Assembly: GCA_039621445.1 (NCBI GenBank)
Contig: CP154955.1
Coordinates: 4,123,836 to 4,187,835 of the forward strand
Direction of reading: 5' to 3'
Origin: Euglena gracilis
Taxonomy: Eukaryota > Euglenida > Euglenophyceae > Euglenales
Length of the DNA stretch: 64,000 nt
Both the position numbers and the translations under genes were made by a program. Positions within the stretch are counted from its first letter, which is position 1. Each line of letters begins with the position of its first letter. Below are positions 1 to 11,040 of this stretch, in pieces. The notes beneath the pieces were generated by a model. That model was not told the origin of the DNA. It saw nothing but the letters and a program-made list of their open reading frames with translations, and did no database searches.

Positions 1-1190
1 AGATTGTTGGATTTAATCACAATTACTAGCAGCAAAAAAAAACACTATAATTGTTCATAATTATTACAATAATTGTTCATAATAATAATATAAACAAGGA
101 AAAATATTATTAAATTACCATTATTAAATTATTATCATTGTTAAATTATACTCATTATTAACTTATCTCCCGCACCTCTGAGAGAAAGAGAGAAAATGGG
201 AGTACTTCAGCGGGGGACAAGAAAAACAGCAAGAGAAAAAAATGTGGTTGGGAAGAAGATGTGGTTGGGAATTTAAGCAGAAATCCTGCTGGTTTTGAGA
301 TCATAACATTGGTCTCTGCCCTGCGTGCCATCATGGAGCGCCAGCTGACCGCTTCTGCCTCCCACACCGGAAGCAGAGCGGCGCATTAACGCTGAAGGTC
401 AAGGAAGGAGCAAAAATAGCAACGATACACCAGAGCTCCAATGCTGTGGATCACTGTCTACTCTCCTTTTAGTTGGGCTGTAGATTGGGCCTCAGGATTA
501 ACCTAACGCCCCCCCCCCCCGACAAACACATGGAAAAAACTGTGGTGGGGCGTTTGTTGGACACGGCAGGGAGGTTCCTACTCTAGAAATCATTCTCCAG
601 CAAGGTCAGAGGCAAGCTCTGTTGCTCCCCCGCCGACAATGAAAGTCAGGGACACGGTTCCCCCCGAAATATCGAACGTCAGGATGCACATGGCTTTAAA
701 ATAGTCCAAAAATATCCATGGCGCTACCTTCAGTTCGTCGAGGTTGACATACAACCTGTCTGCCTGTGGAGTCCTGCCACAAGCCTTTCAATCACCCCCT
801 GGATTGGCAAGGATTTTGACCTCCTGCTGGCCAGAAATGCAAGAGAACCCCTACCCTCCCTTGTGCATTCTGCAGCTGATGCAGCGTGGGTCGCCCAAAT
901 TAAACAGTTGAAGAGAGGTAAAATCTCTGGGCCCACCGCCCCCCCCCCCCGGCCGTCAGAAAACCCTTCAGCCCCCAATTTTCTTTTTTAATCAATTTTC
1001 TGAGGAATTTCTTGCCGCAGAGTTCTGAAATAGTGTTACGATCTTTCGATCTTTTCTCGGGTTTGTGCCTGGCCACAGACCTGGTGGGGGGGGGCGGGTG
1101 GACCTGCGCACCGACTGACAAGCCTTCCGGGGCTCAGCAGATTTTTTCATTGTCAACATTGGACTGGCTACGACCGAACCCCCCCCCCCC
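1..1190. other. No confident gene; AT-rich then mixed sequence
   Basis: The first 170 bases are AT-rich with repeated TAAT/ATTGTT words. From about 500 onwards there are C and G runs. A minus-strand stretch at 730-870 stays open but has no clear splice borders, so it is not called. Confidence 0.5.
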
Positions 1191-1196
1191 TCCCCA

Positions 1197-1319
1197 GGGA
1201 GGCCCCAGCCCGCCAGCCGCCCTGGGCCGCAGCCGGGCCGCCGTCTCGTGCTGCTCCGCCGCACACAGCGCCGCGGCCAGCGCCGCCGCCCCCTCCAGCG
1301 CCAGGCGGCACTGCTCCTC
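1197..1319 (-). CDS. Predicted internal exon, Ala-rich helical
   Basis: This GC-rich island is flanked by C runs. On the minus strand it follows an acceptor-like GGGGGCAG and opens with EEQCRLALEGAAALAAALCA, a strongly helical Ala/Leu/Glu pattern. The opposite strand reads as Pro/Ser-rich shadow. No convincing GT donor closes the exon, so its left edge is uncertain. It lies on the same strand as the other exon islands of 3-16 kb and could belong to one gene with very large introns. The product is not recognised. Confidence 0.35.
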
Positions 1320-2168
1320 CTGCCCCCAGGCCGGGGTTTGTGAACCACAGCCTTGTGACCGCCTCCCCCCCCCCCCGGGAAGCAGTCCCCTGACAGGTTG
1401 GCCAGCACCGGGGACCCTGACAACTTCCTCAGATTGAGGTCTGGAGGTGGTGTGGTTTTGCGGGTCCCCCCAGGACCCCCCCAGCGTCCTTCCATATGTG
1501 CCCCAGGAGGTCTTTAAGAAATTGCCTGGGCTGCACGTGGCTGCGTGTGACTGCCTGTGACGTGGGCGTAATTGGGCGTGACCGAGCCCAGGGCTTTCGG
1601 TGGCCAAGGGGGGGGGAATTTGGGAGGGCTGGTTTGTTTCCTGCTGCACACTCAGCACGAGGCCGCTGTTCAACCCACTGCCCCCTCTGTCTGCTCTGCC
1701 CCCCCCCCCCCCCCCTGGCATCGGCCAGGACTCCCCCCCCCCAGCTAAATTTTTAGGGGTTTTTTGGCGGGCGTGGGCCATGCTGCTGGAGGGGGGGAGA
1801 GGGCTGTGTGCGGCTGTCTGGTGTCTACAACTGGGGGGGGGGCAAGGGGGTTGAAATTTGGGAGGGCTGGTTTGTGTTTCCTTCAACACCAGTCTACAGT
1901 GCACCATTCGTTACCCTGCCACTGCCTCGTTCTTCGGTGTGGTTCTGGCTCCATGCCCCCCCCCCCCCCGGGAGTGGCATCGGCCAGGACTGGCCGAAAG
2001 TGGCCACGGCACCGAAGCTGGAAAGGGGGGCGAAAAGGAATGGGCCATGTTGGCTGCCAAAAAACCACCCCCCCTGCTGGCTCTCGCCAACAGGGGGGGC
2101 TGACAACTGGTTTTCGAAAAGTGGCTGTTTTTTGAACTAACTAACTACCCTCTTGAACTGATTACATA

Positions 2169-2527
2169 ACCCCCCCAAATATAAAACCCCCCAAATATAA
2201 CCCCCCCCCCCCGAGGACCTTAAATTCCCGCCCGAATATAACCCCCCGAAGGCAAAGCGCCGGAAGGGGAAAAAAATCGACAAAATTTCTCCTTAAATTG
2301 TGATTTTGGGTAGATTTGGGAGCAATTCTTACCAAAAACGTGTAAAAATTGCTCCTTCACCCGAAAAGTCTAATGTTTGGACTCCCAAGGGTGGGCGTAT
2401 TTGTGGGATCCCACCAGGAAATTGATTTTCCCGACCGAATATAAAACCCCCCAGAAATGTAAACCCCCCGGGGTCTTGAATTTCCGTCCAAATATAAAAC
2501 TGGGGGGTTTATATTTGCGGGGGGGGG
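2169..2527. mobile_element. MITE with C-run TIRs and TA target duplication
   Basis: The left end ACCCCCCCAAATATAAAA is mirrored at the right end by TTTATATTTGCGGGGGGG. The element is flanked by TA on both sides (2,167-2,168 and 2,528-2,529). An internal mini-hairpin GGCAAAGCGCC lies at 2,251. No coding capacity is seen. The TA duplication fits the Tc1/mariner/pogo group, but the family is not recognised. Confidence 0.6.
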
Positions 2528-3228
2528 TACCCCCTCCCCCCCAGGAAACAGTCATGCCCGAGAACCTATCAGGGTCCCGGCTGGTAAACTGTCAACGTCC
2601 CTGTTACTGGCCAACCTGTCAGCATGACCTGAACATATTATCTTCCAAAAAGTTTTTTGAACCATGTTGACATTTGCACTTCAGTCCCCTTCTGAGAATA
2701 AAACAGGAAGGTGCTAGTGTAGAGCCAATGAGACCCCAAATCTGTTTTTTGTTGGCGGTTTTGCTTTCAACCTGAAATGTTTTGGTTTGCATACAGCCTG
2801 GAAAAAAACATGCGAACCGAGATTCCTTCTTTTGGTTTCCCTCAAAATGCCTTTTTTGCATTTTTTTCACCCTGAATTTTCCTCACTGATTATGGCAAAA
2901 CGAAGCCATGAAATGCCATCAAAGGCCATGGATTCAGGTTGATTGAGGTGTATGAGAGATGAGTTGTCAACAAAACGCCTTTGCACACAATACTCACACA
3001 ATGTTTTCACAATGACACATTCTTGGGACATTTTCTTGCCTAATTTAAACGAATAGATGTTTAAGCTGAGTGTGGCTTGTATAACTTTCACCCGACTTTC
3101 CAGAGCTCCCCAGCGAATTCAAAATACCTTGATGGGGCAAATGGTTTGCATGTCAGACGGCATTCGACCGAGAAATCCCAAAGCAGAAGAACACCACAAA
3201 ACCACAGCGCGGGTCGGCCGGCACACAC

Positions 3229-3345
3229 CAGACGCCCGGCGGGGTCGCCAGAGCCCCCGCCTGGGCGCCAGTGCAGCCACAGCCGCTCGCGGGCCTTCGC
3301 CTCCACGGTGGCGATGCGGCCCAGCTGGCGCACCGCCATCAGGTA
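3229..3345 (-). CDS. Predicted internal exon, unrecognised protein
   Basis: On the minus strand a CCGCCAG acceptor is followed by YLMAVRQLGRIATVEAKARE and then a Trp/His-containing stretch. The exon closes before a GTGTGT donor. The reading has the amphipathic look of a real helical exon, and the other five frames are poorer. It is isolated by more than 1 kb of repeat-type sequence on both sides. Partner exons may be those at 4.36-5.8 kb. Function unknown. Confidence 0.45.
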
Positions 3346-4357
3346 CTGGCGGCTGGCGGCCCGGTGCGGGGGGGGGCAGGGATGGATGGGAAGCCTTGAG
3401 GGGCGGGGGGGGGGTCGACACGGGGGGGGGGGTCGGGACCCCCCCTACCACCGACCTCAACACCGAAGGGCTTCCGATCCATCCCTGGGGGTGCACAACC
3501 ATCCCCAAACAACCCCGCTGCTTGGCTAATGGCCAAGCTCCATTGCCAACTAGGACCCCCCATTGAGGCAATTAGGGGGCTCGAGGACCCCCACCCCCTA
3601 TGTTTTAAAAATGAAAAAACGGTAGAGTTTTGGGGGGATAACCTGGCGAATGTTAAAATTTCCAAACGGGACGTTTTCGAAGGTTTTCTGAGCATTTTGC
3701 GTGGCCTTTTGCAAATTTTGGTCAGTATTAGCATATAGAGCATATAGAGGGTAAATAGGGGGGGTGGGTGAGGGCATAAAATCCACCCCCTGGCGTTGTA
3801 CTTGTTGCGAATTTCAATGGTATCTTCCTTTCCTTTCTCCTTTATACTTTTTTTTCCGAGCAATGAACTTGACTCTGATGCATGCCATTGCCAAGCCCCA
3901 GTCTGTGGGGTCCTTTCCGATTTTTTTTGGAAACTAGTTCGTCACAGAATTTTTTGGTGCCATTGCAGGCCAGAAAATACCTGTTTTGACAACTTATGTC
4001 AAACAAGTGATGATGGGATGGTATTTTCTGGTCCTTTGGCGGGTCAAAAGAAGGCTGAGAAGCTTTCTTTCCTTGGCCTGCCAACCCCCTCCCCCCACCA
4101 GCCAACCGCCACTTCGACGAAAAACAAACTAACAAACTAACAAACAAAACAGAACCGATCGTCCTAAGCTTGGAGATGGGGGTGGAGAGGGCCACAGACT
4201 GATGGAAATTAAAACTAAAACCAGTTGAAATGATGGAAACGGTGCGCCGATTTGTACATGGGGAAAAAATTATTTACAATACTTACGAATTTCGTTTTTT
4301 TATTATTATTGGAAGACAGGAAATTGAAATTCGAGAAAGAGAGATGAATCCTCACTC

Positions 4358-4520
4358 CTAATTTAGAAAGGCAAAGCGGGGAAGCGTTTGCAGCGTATCG
4401 ATCGGCCCGCCAGGGCGCTTCTCTCGGGCCTCGGCCAGCATCCGCGACTGCAGCCCCCCGTTGTGCTGCAGGCCGTTCAGCGTCACCCCGTGCCCCCGAC
4501 AGGGCATCGCTTTCTGTTGC
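4358..4520 (-). CDS. Predicted C-terminal exon, Cys/His-containing
   Basis: The minus-strand reading includes MPCRGHGVTLNGLQHNGGLQ, continues through a basic helix (SRMLAEAREKRPGG), and ends FAFLN followed by TAG at 4,358-4,360. This looks like the last coding exon of a spliced gene. The next upstream candidate exon (4,771-4,856) contains CFKCQGEG, so the two together could form a small Cys/His metal site. The splice phases I can find do not join cleanly, so that pairing is inference. Confidence 0.45.
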
Positions 4521-4535
4521 TTGCAGGCCTCTTTT

Positions 4536-4556
4536 GAAGACCCCCCGGGGGTCTTC
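4536..4556. repeat. Perfect inverted repeat GAAGACCCC...GGGGTCTTC
   Basis: This short palindrome looks like the left and right ends of a MITE seen intact at about 35,236-35,490 placed back to back. Sequence just downstream (GAAACC.ATACC, GGGGTCCAGCCCC) resembles that MITE's interior, so this is probably a rearranged or internally deleted copy. Confidence 0.4.
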
Positions 4557-4770
4557 GCGCCGAAACCCATACCCATCCGGGGTCCAGCCCCAAATCTACC
4601 CGCCCACCCCCTCCGTTGGGGGGTGGGTCGGGATCTTCCGCGTTAAAAAGAATCCTGGTTGCTTGTTGTCGCTGGGGGTAGGGATCTCGGGGGAAACAGT
4701 TCAGTTCTTGGTTGTCCTCGTGATGTGCCCCGGGGGGTGAGGCCATTGCCACCTCCCCAGCAGAAACTAC

Positions 4771-4856
4771 CCCTCGCCTTGGCATTTGAAGCAGCGCCGT
4801 GGACGCAGTCGCAAGCGCTGGAAGAACAGCTGGTCGTTCTCATGGTCGATGCAATC
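4771..4856 (-). CDS. Predicted internal exon with CxxC
   Basis: On the minus strand a TGCACAG acceptor opens DCIDHENDQLFFQRLRLRPR, followed by RCFKCQGEG, and the exon closes at a GTAGTT donor (86 nt). The CxxC suggests a zinc-binding turn but is too short to name. In-frame translation without a splice would stop immediately at TAG, which supports a donor here. Not recognised; same strand as the islands on either side. Confidence 0.5.
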
Positions 4857-4927
4857 CTGTGCAGACACCCGACATAATACGCTGAGTTGCGTGCATTGTG
4901 TTGTGTGCATTGCACTGTGTGTGCTGT

Positions 4928-4943
4928 GCTGTGTGTGTGTGTG

Positions 4944-4987
<44 letters not shown>

Positions 4988-4998
4988 TGTGTGTGGTA
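4928..4998. repeat. (GT)n microsatellite
   Basis: Nearly pure GT dinucleotide repeat with single interruptions (GC, CT). Confidence 0.95.
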
Positions 4999-5290
4999 TG
5001 GTTGGTTCACTCAGTTGCATCCACTTATATTTCATTATACAATTACTGATTGTGTGAAATTGGTACGAAAACGTGAGGTTTGCAACCTCCAGTTGTCTGA
5101 AAGTAGATCAGTTTGCTTGTGCAATGCCCAAACAAAATCGGAAAGGCAAAATATGCAAAAATATGCAAAAAATGCGACTTTTCCCATATTTGTCATTATG
5201 CAAAAAAAAAAAATGCACATTACAAGATTTTGATTATGCAACTTTCACATCCCCCCCTCGCTGGGCACAAACACCGCCACTATTGCACAC

Positions 5291-5351
5291 CTGTTGCTCC
5301 TTGTACTGCTGCAGGGCGACGATCTCCTGGAACCATTGATTCACTTGGTGA
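5291..5351 (-). CDS. Predicted internal exon, Gln-rich helix
   Basis: The minus-strand reading HQVNQWFQEIVALQQYKEQQ is bounded by an AG acceptor after CACCCTGGG and a CAG|GTGTGC donor. The pattern is coiled-coil-like. At 61 nt it is too small to recognise. Confidence 0.5.
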
Positions 5352-5690
5352 CTCCCAGGGTGGTTCAACCGGGTACAAAAAAAAATGAAACTCCAAAAAT
5401 GCCCCCAAAACTGCCAAATATGCAAAAAATGGTCTGATCCAAAATTCGCCTTGGCCAGCCCAAATCTGACCCATTTTTGCCCTTTTGGGGGGGGGCCAAT
5501 TTGGCCCCCAAAGCCACAAATCCGTTATTGTTATAAAACCGATGAGGGGAAGGGGCGTCCGGGGCTGGTGGTTGGCGAAGTCCCCCCCCCCGGGGGGGAC
5601 GGGGTCCACTTCGGCTTAAGCGACGCCCTAGCCACAACCCACCCACCCTCAAAGACCCACCCAACCACAGCCCCAGGAGGGGGACCACAC

Positions 5691-5820
5691 AGGTGAGTGA
5701 ATCCATGCCCGGAACTCGGCGAACACGACGGGCAGCACCTCCGCCGCCTCCTTCTGCACAAACTCCCAGTGCCGCCGCTGGAGCTTCTCCCGCCGGCAGC
5801 CCCCCGCCGCACGGCGCCGA
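5691..5820 (-). CDS. Predicted internal exon, basic helical
   Basis: A good acceptor (TTTTTCCTGCGGCACAG) precedes a basic segment and then REKLQRRHWEFVQKEAAEVL, followed by PVVFAEFRAWIHSP, ending at CCT|GTGTGG. The alternation of charged and hydrophobic residues is typical of coiled-coil or IQ-like segments. It lies immediately right of the (CCCCACA)n-filled element at 5,909. Product unknown. Confidence 0.5.
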
Positions 5821-5908
5821 CTGTGCCGCAGGAAAAAGTGCGCAACGAAGGGGGGGGTGCGCATGGACCCTTTCAAACACACACACAAAAACACAAAAAA
5901 AGAGGCAT

Positions 5909-6984
5909 GGCATAAAGTGGAGCCCCCACAATACCCCACAGTACCCCACACCCCCCCCACACGCCACCACACCCCCCCACACACCCCCCCACACCCCCCC
6001 CACACACCCCCCCACATCCCCCCCACCCCCCACCCCCCCCCACACCCCCCCCCCCACCCCCCCCCCCCCCCCCCCCCCCCCCCCCACACCCCCCCACCCC
6101 CCCACCCCCCCCCCACACTACCCCCCCACACTCATGTTGACTGTGCGCAACTGTTCGGGTGTCATTTTTTTGACTTACTCGGCCTTCGGCCTCGTCGCGC
6201 CGCGGCCTTCGGCCGCGGCCCGGGGGGGGGGGGGGCGCCCCCCCGGACCCCCCCCCCAGAACCAAAATAACATCATCCCTTGTGTGTGCAAGGCAAGGGA
6301 AAGAAAATCCACTTTCCTCAGATTTGGCACCCCCTCACACACCCCCCCCCCCACCCCACCACACCCCCCCCCCCCCCCCCACACACCCCCCCACATCCCC
6401 CCCCCCCCCCACCCCCCCCCCCCACACACCCCCACACACCACCCCACACACCCCCACACTCCAACCCCCACCCCCCCCCCCCACACACCCCCCCACCCCC
6501 CCCCCCACACCCCCCCCCCCCACCCCCCCCCCACACCCCCCCCCCCCCTACCCCCCCCCACACTCATGTTGACTGTGCGCAACTGTTCGGTGTGTCATTT
6601 TTTTGACTTACTCGGCCTTTGGCCTCGTTGCGCCGCGGCCTTCGGCCGCGGCCCGGGGGGGGGGGGCGCCCCCCCCCGGACCCCCCCCCAGAACCAAAAT
6701 AACATCATCCCTTGTGTGCAAGGCAAGGGAAAGAAAATCCACTTTCCTCAGATTTGGCACCCCCTCACACACCCCCCCACACCCCACCACACCCCCCCCA
6801 CACCCCCCACCCCCCACACACCCCCCCACCCCCCCCACACATCCCCCCACACCCCCCCCACACACCCCCCCACACTACCCCCCCACACACCCCCCCACGC
6901 ACCCCCCCCCCCACCCCCCCCACACCCCCCACACATACCCCCCACAGCACCCCACACTTAAGTGTGGGGGCTCCACTTTATGCC
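5909..6984. mobile_element. 1.08-kb foldback/MITE with 22-bp TIRs filled by (CCCCACA)n
   Basis: Perfect 22-bp terminal inverted repeats (5,909-5,930 beginning GGCATAAAGTGGAGCCCCCA, and 6,963-6,984) enclose three CCCCACA-type microsatellite blocks and two near-identical internal units of about 220 bp (6,131-6,350 and 6,563-6,785). Each unit carries the palindrome-rich GGCCTTCGGCC motif. The flanks may show a 2-bp AT duplication. No protein is encoded. A solo copy of the right end lies near 15,567-15,587. Confidence 0.65.
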
Positions 6985-7749
6985 ATATGTGCAAAAAAAT
7001 GCAAATTTTGCCAAAATTGAAAAACACAAAAAAAATGTATGTGTTTGTGTTCCCCGCCCCTGGCACCAGAGAATGGCCAGGGTTGCTTCCAAATCACAAA
7101 GTCACAGAAACCCCACCTGACGTGGCACCAACTGCAACTGGAAAAAAACGCTGTGCAGGGAACCACTGCGGCAGCCGGGAGGGGCTGGATGGCCCTCCAG
7201 CTCCGCCCGCTCGGTGGCGCGCAGCTTCTCCCCGAGTTACGCCCAGGCCGCCACTGGACGGCGGCGAGGAGCATTGGCGAGCCCGCCGGCGTGTGGGTGC
7301 GAACCGAGGAGGTCAGGGACCGCACTGCGGTGCACAGAGGTTATTTTTTTAAGGTACCATCACCCAGCCCCTGGGAGGGGGCCCGGGGGGGGGGGGGACG
7401 CGGACCTTTTGCACTTTTGGGGTGTCGATTCTGAAGTCCAAAAAAAACGGCGCTGAGAGAAAAAAACCCCCCTTGGCCTGAGTCCCACCCCCCGGGGGTG
7501 GACCCACCGAACAACCCACCCACCGCCTCCCCCCCCACGGCATCAAACTTATAACAATCTCTGGTGGTGCCACCCGAGAAGCCATGAGGTCGTTCCCCAC
7601 CACCCCTGGCGTGCAAAGTGAGACGTGCTCGGAAACGGCCCGAAATGCGGCGGGTGGACTTCAGATAGAACCCGCGCCACGCCACGCCGAGATGCGCAGA
7701 ACCTCGGCTGCGGGCGGGGGGGGGGGACTGGCCGGGCCCTCACCGGCAG

Positions 7750-7842
7750 TCAGCCTGGTCGGGTCAGGCGCGTCAGCATCCGCAGCTTGGCCTGCTGGCG
7801 CTCCAGCTCGCGCTGGCGCTCCTCCTCCTTCTGGCGGAGGTA
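7750..7842 (-). CDS. Predicted C-terminal exon, coiled coil
   Basis: On the minus strand an acceptor CTGCCCTGAG is followed by YLRQKEEERQRELERQQAKL, then RMLTRLTRPG and TGA. This is a textbook charged coiled coil. Because the stop at 7,750 is in frame before any GT, it reads as a terminal exon. It therefore ends a different transcript from the exons to its left, unless an alternative donor is used. Confidence 0.5.
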   Translation of the reverse strand, partial: YLRQKEEERQRELERQQAKLRMLTRLTRPG

Positions 7843-7916
7843 CTCAGGGCAGGAGGCATCGGTGGGCGGTGTGGGCGGGTTGGGAATTGATCCGGGGTGG
7901 GGTCTGGCAGCCCAAC

Positions 7917-8254
7917 CATACCATTGCTAACCGACCGGAGGGGGGGGTCACTTGTCACTTCAAAAAACCTGTCACTCGCTTTTCAAAGAACAGTCACCCA
8001 CTTCCCAACCCCCCCCTGGGGGGTCAGTCACTTAGGCCACTCGGCCAAAAACGGGCGAAAACCCAAAAGAATTTGGTCAAAAATCCCCCAAAAAATTTTC
8101 TGGTGTTTTCGACACCAGTCAATCCTGGCCGACCCCCTCCCCCCCGCTGGGCGGAGGTGGTCTGGAGGCAAAAACCAGTCAGTCACTCCAAAAAAATCCA
8201 GTCAGTCCCCCACCACCGGTGGCTGGGGTCGGACACACCTGAAGCAATGGTATG
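7917..8254. mobile_element. hAT-like MITE, 8-bp TSD AGCCCAAC
   Basis: Terminal inverted repeats CATACCATTGCT (7,917-7,928) and AGCAATGGTATG (8,243-8,254) are flanked by perfect 8-bp direct repeats AGCCCAAC (7,909-7,916; 8,255-8,262). The interior contains repeated CAGTCACT words and no ORF. The 8-bp duplication is that of hAT-type (or KDZ-type) elements. Related elements lie at 13.57, 41.2, 46.4 and 62.5 kb. Confidence 0.8.
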
Positions 8255-8513
8255 AGCCCAACTGACACTGCGTGCCTGCGTGGTCGTCAACACCACCACC
8301 ACAACAACGGGTAGCTGTTGGGTGGGGGGGCGAGACCACCAGGCTTTCCTGTATTTCCAGGGGGTGTCACTTTTGGGTAATTTTTTTCCTTCGGCATCGA
8401 TGCTGTGGTAGGTGGGGAGGTCGATCACCCCCACCTCCTGGGTTGGGGTCCGACCCCCCCACCTGGCCTTCAGAATTCACGCCTGCCGGGGGGTCACACC
8501 TGCCATGCGTGAC

Positions 8514-8600
8514 CTGCACGGATGTCTGCACCGCCGCCTCAACAGGGTCGTATACGACATTGAGGGTGAAGGGGTAGGGCAGCTTCAGGTCCATCAGCCC
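8514..8600 (-). CDS. Predicted internal exon (29 codons)
   Basis: The minus-strand exon is bounded by GCGCGAG| and CAG|GTCACG and reads GLMDLKLPYPFTLNVVYDPV followed by EAAVQTSVQ, exactly 29 codons. Alternating hydrophobic residues suggest beta strands. Not recognised. It may belong with the exons at 9.8-11 kb. Confidence 0.5.
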
Positions 8601-9596
8601 CTCGCGCAGCGGATGGGCCCGATCCAGAGGCAGTGGGTGGGACGGGACCGCGGACGAACATGCGGTGAGGGTACTGTTGGAGATCTAATTAGGAATTAGG
8701 AATTAGGAATTTGTTCATTCATTCGTCAGTTGCTTCAGATGGGGAAGTGGCAGGATATGCGCCCCAAAAAATCTTTGTCGGAATTTCAGCACCGTTTCTG
8801 GAACGAAAGAAACAGGCATTGGACCACCTCGGGTCGAAAAATGTTGAAAACCTCGAGAATAACGGGGAATAAAATAATTTCGCCCTGGCGGAATGGGGCG
8901 ACCTAAAGCGCTGGAATCCGCTACCCGCAACGCTGGAATCCGCTGACACCCGCAACGGTACTTGCCAGAGGGGGTTGGGGGGGGGGGCTGGAGAGTGGGG
9001 CAGGGGGGGGGAGGCCCTGCTTTATTGCCCTTGTATAATAATAAAAAAAACAACTATCTATTGCAAAGAGCCACAGCGCCAGCCCGGTGCTGAGTGGGAA
9101 GTTTCGCCCCCATCCCACTGCCCTTTTTGGTTGGGAAGACAGAAGGGGACCCCGGCCACGGCGCCGGGCAGGGCTGGTTGGGGACGGTGGAGACGATGGC
9201 GCAGTGGTTGGGGTGGACGGAGAAGCCGTCGTCCCACTGCGAGAGCCGGGGGGGGGGGTGGAGATGAGGGGGGGTCCATGTGGAGGGGTGGGAACGTTGG
9301 ATTGCAATGCGTGTTGGCAACTGGTCCGTAACAGGACAATTTATTGCGGTGTTTAATACATCTCCTTCTCCTTCTCCTTTGAACCATGTTAATGTCCTAG
9401 CTCCCCTGGGGGAACCCACAAGGCCCTTGGGGGTGAACTCCAACTCCAACCCACCTTGCTGTCCGTGAAGGACCAACCCATCCTGCTTGTCCCCCCCCCA
9501 CGGTCCAACCTTTAATATACTCCTGGTTGGCCCTTTGTATGCTGCTCGTGCGTGCAGCGTGCGCATGTGTGCTGCGCACGCGCGCGTGTGTGATGT

Positions 9597-9609
9597 TTGT
9601 GGTGTTTGT

Positions 9610-9660
<51 letters not shown>
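9597..9660. repeat. (GT)n microsatellite
   Basis: GT repeat of more than 20 units preceded by (TTTGTGG)n-like sequence. Confidence 0.95.
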
Positions 9661-9661
<1 letters not shown>

Positions 9662-9795
9662 GTATGTATTGCGAGAGGTTGTGTTGAGCGCAAGCGAAGG
9701 GGGGAGCCCTGCCTTGTTGGACAGGGGCATTATGATGAGCCCCTAATTCACGCAAATGGTGGCAAACACTTTTTCCCTCTGACGGCAACTCACAC

Positions 9796-9874
9796 CTGCT
9801 CCTTCACGTGCTGCATGTACTTCTTGAGGGCCATCCCAATAAACACTGTCAGGATCAGGGCCGTATTGGAAGCT
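9796..9874 (-). CDS. Predicted internal exon, hydrophobic helix
   Basis: Between GGCCAG| and CAG|GTGTGA the minus strand reads ASNTALILTVFIGMALKKYM followed by QHVKEQ. This is one hydrophobic helix with a basic C-terminal flank. It could be a membrane segment or a buried helix. The family is not recognised. Confidence 0.45.
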
Positions 9875-10253
9875 CTGGCCTCAGGTGACCACTCCACCCA
9901 ATCCACCCAGCCGCGAGGTCACTGTGCGAAGAAGATTGGGACCTACGAATCGAGGGGAAATGGGAAAAGATGGTGGGAGGGGACCTAGAATTGGGGGGGG
10001 GGGACAGCACCCCCCACCCGAAGTCTGGAATCTGTTCAGAGGGAAAGCAGGGTTCCCCACTTCCACATTTGGGGGGGGGGGGACCAAGAGAAATATATCA
10101 GCGTAACTCAACTGAAACGAAAGCAAAGATGGATTATCTGCACCTAAAATGGGTCAAGCCAGAGGGGAGGGTCCTTCTTCCCCACACCCACCGCAGAAAG
10201 AAGGCACCCACCCGGCCCCAATCGGATTTCTGGGACTGCCATACCGCCCTCAC

Positions 10254-10363
10254 CAGGGTGCAGTCCTTCACGACGGTCATCATCAGGGCGGACTTCATTG
10301 GGGGAAAGGGCGGGCCGAGGTCCACCAGCGCCTTCACTGAGAACGTCCCGCGCACGGCCCCAA
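10254..10363 (-). CDS. Predicted exon A, duplicated at 43,963
   Basis: Clean borders (GGCGCAG| ... CTG|GTGAGG) enclose LGAVRGTFSVKALVDLGPPF then PPMKSALMMTVVKDCTL. The same exon is present at 43,963-44,072 with few changes, mostly silent, which supports it being coding. In the second copy the GTGAGG donor has become CCGGGG. Beta-rich, function not recognised. With exons B (10,577) and C (10,862) it forms a collinear three-exon block. Confidence 0.6.
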
Positions 10364-10576
10364 CTGCGCCCCCCGACCCGCGGAGGGCAGGGTGGGTTTC
10401 CGATGTGGGCAATGAAGATGAACGACGGTGATCCACTTTTCTTCTCAAAGAAAAGTGGTTTGAAATTCCTTTTTTCAAAAAAGGGGGGGGGGGCGAACCA
10501 AACGACGCCGTCAAGGGCGATAACCTTTCAAACAATGAATACGTGCAGGCAAAAAAAAAGTCGAGACATCCGTGCC

Positions 10577-10630
10577 TTTCACGCAGCTGACGCCGTGGGC
10601 GGTGCCTTCAAGATGGAAACAGGGCTGTAG
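10577..10630 (-). CDS. Predicted exon B, duplicated at 44,227
   Basis: Acceptor TCCTACAG is followed by PCFHLEGTAHGVSCVK on the minus strand. The second copy near 44,227-44,277 reads PCFHLESTAHDVSCMK and ends at a GGTAGG donor. Its position between exons A and C is conserved in both copies. Confidence 0.5.
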
Positions 10631-10861
10631 GACAACATAACAGCGCAATATTGGGACACGTTGGCAATGAGGCTGGAAGGGGAACCATACGCGAAGGCAA
10701 ACCATACGCTCCATTACTGGATCCACCACCCCTTGCAAGACAACCAGACGAGGGCCACAGCAATTCTGAAGGTGGCACACGGTCCAAATGACTCGCCAGA
10801 CCTTTGTCAGGAGGACAGTGGGACAACAGGGGCAGGTACCGCCAACCCTGTCCATGGGAGT

Positions 10862-10985
10862 AGTCCACCGCTACTGGACCGTCACTGGACCGGAAGGAGG
10901 AGGAGAGGTTGAGGGGGCCGGCCGGGACGCCCATCAGTGGCAGAGTGGTGGCCGCGCGGCGGAGGTCGGGGCGGCCGGGCGCCGC
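10862..10985 (-). CDS. Predicted exon C, duplicated at 44,540
   Basis: The minus strand reads RRAATTLPLMGVPAGPLNLS then SSFRSSDGPVAVDYSHGQ. The paralogous block at 44,540-44,670 keeps nearly all of these residues (VPAGPLN to VPASPLN, VAVDYSH to VVVDYSH). The intron on its 5' side in this copy begins in a (GT)n tract. No family is recognised. Confidence 0.5.
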
Positions 10986-10997
10986 TTGAGGACCGTT

Positions 10998-11040
10998 TGT
11001 GTGTGTGTGTGTGTATGTGTGTGTGTGTGTGTGTGTGTGC
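10998..11040. repeat. (GT)n microsatellite
   Basis: GT repeat immediately upstream (in transcription sense) of minus-strand exon C. Confidence 0.95.

Noticed and set aside
5365-6961. 422-codon His/Pro/Thr frame and Gly-rich minus frames
   Set aside because: Generated by (CCCCACA)n blocks inside the TIR-bounded element.
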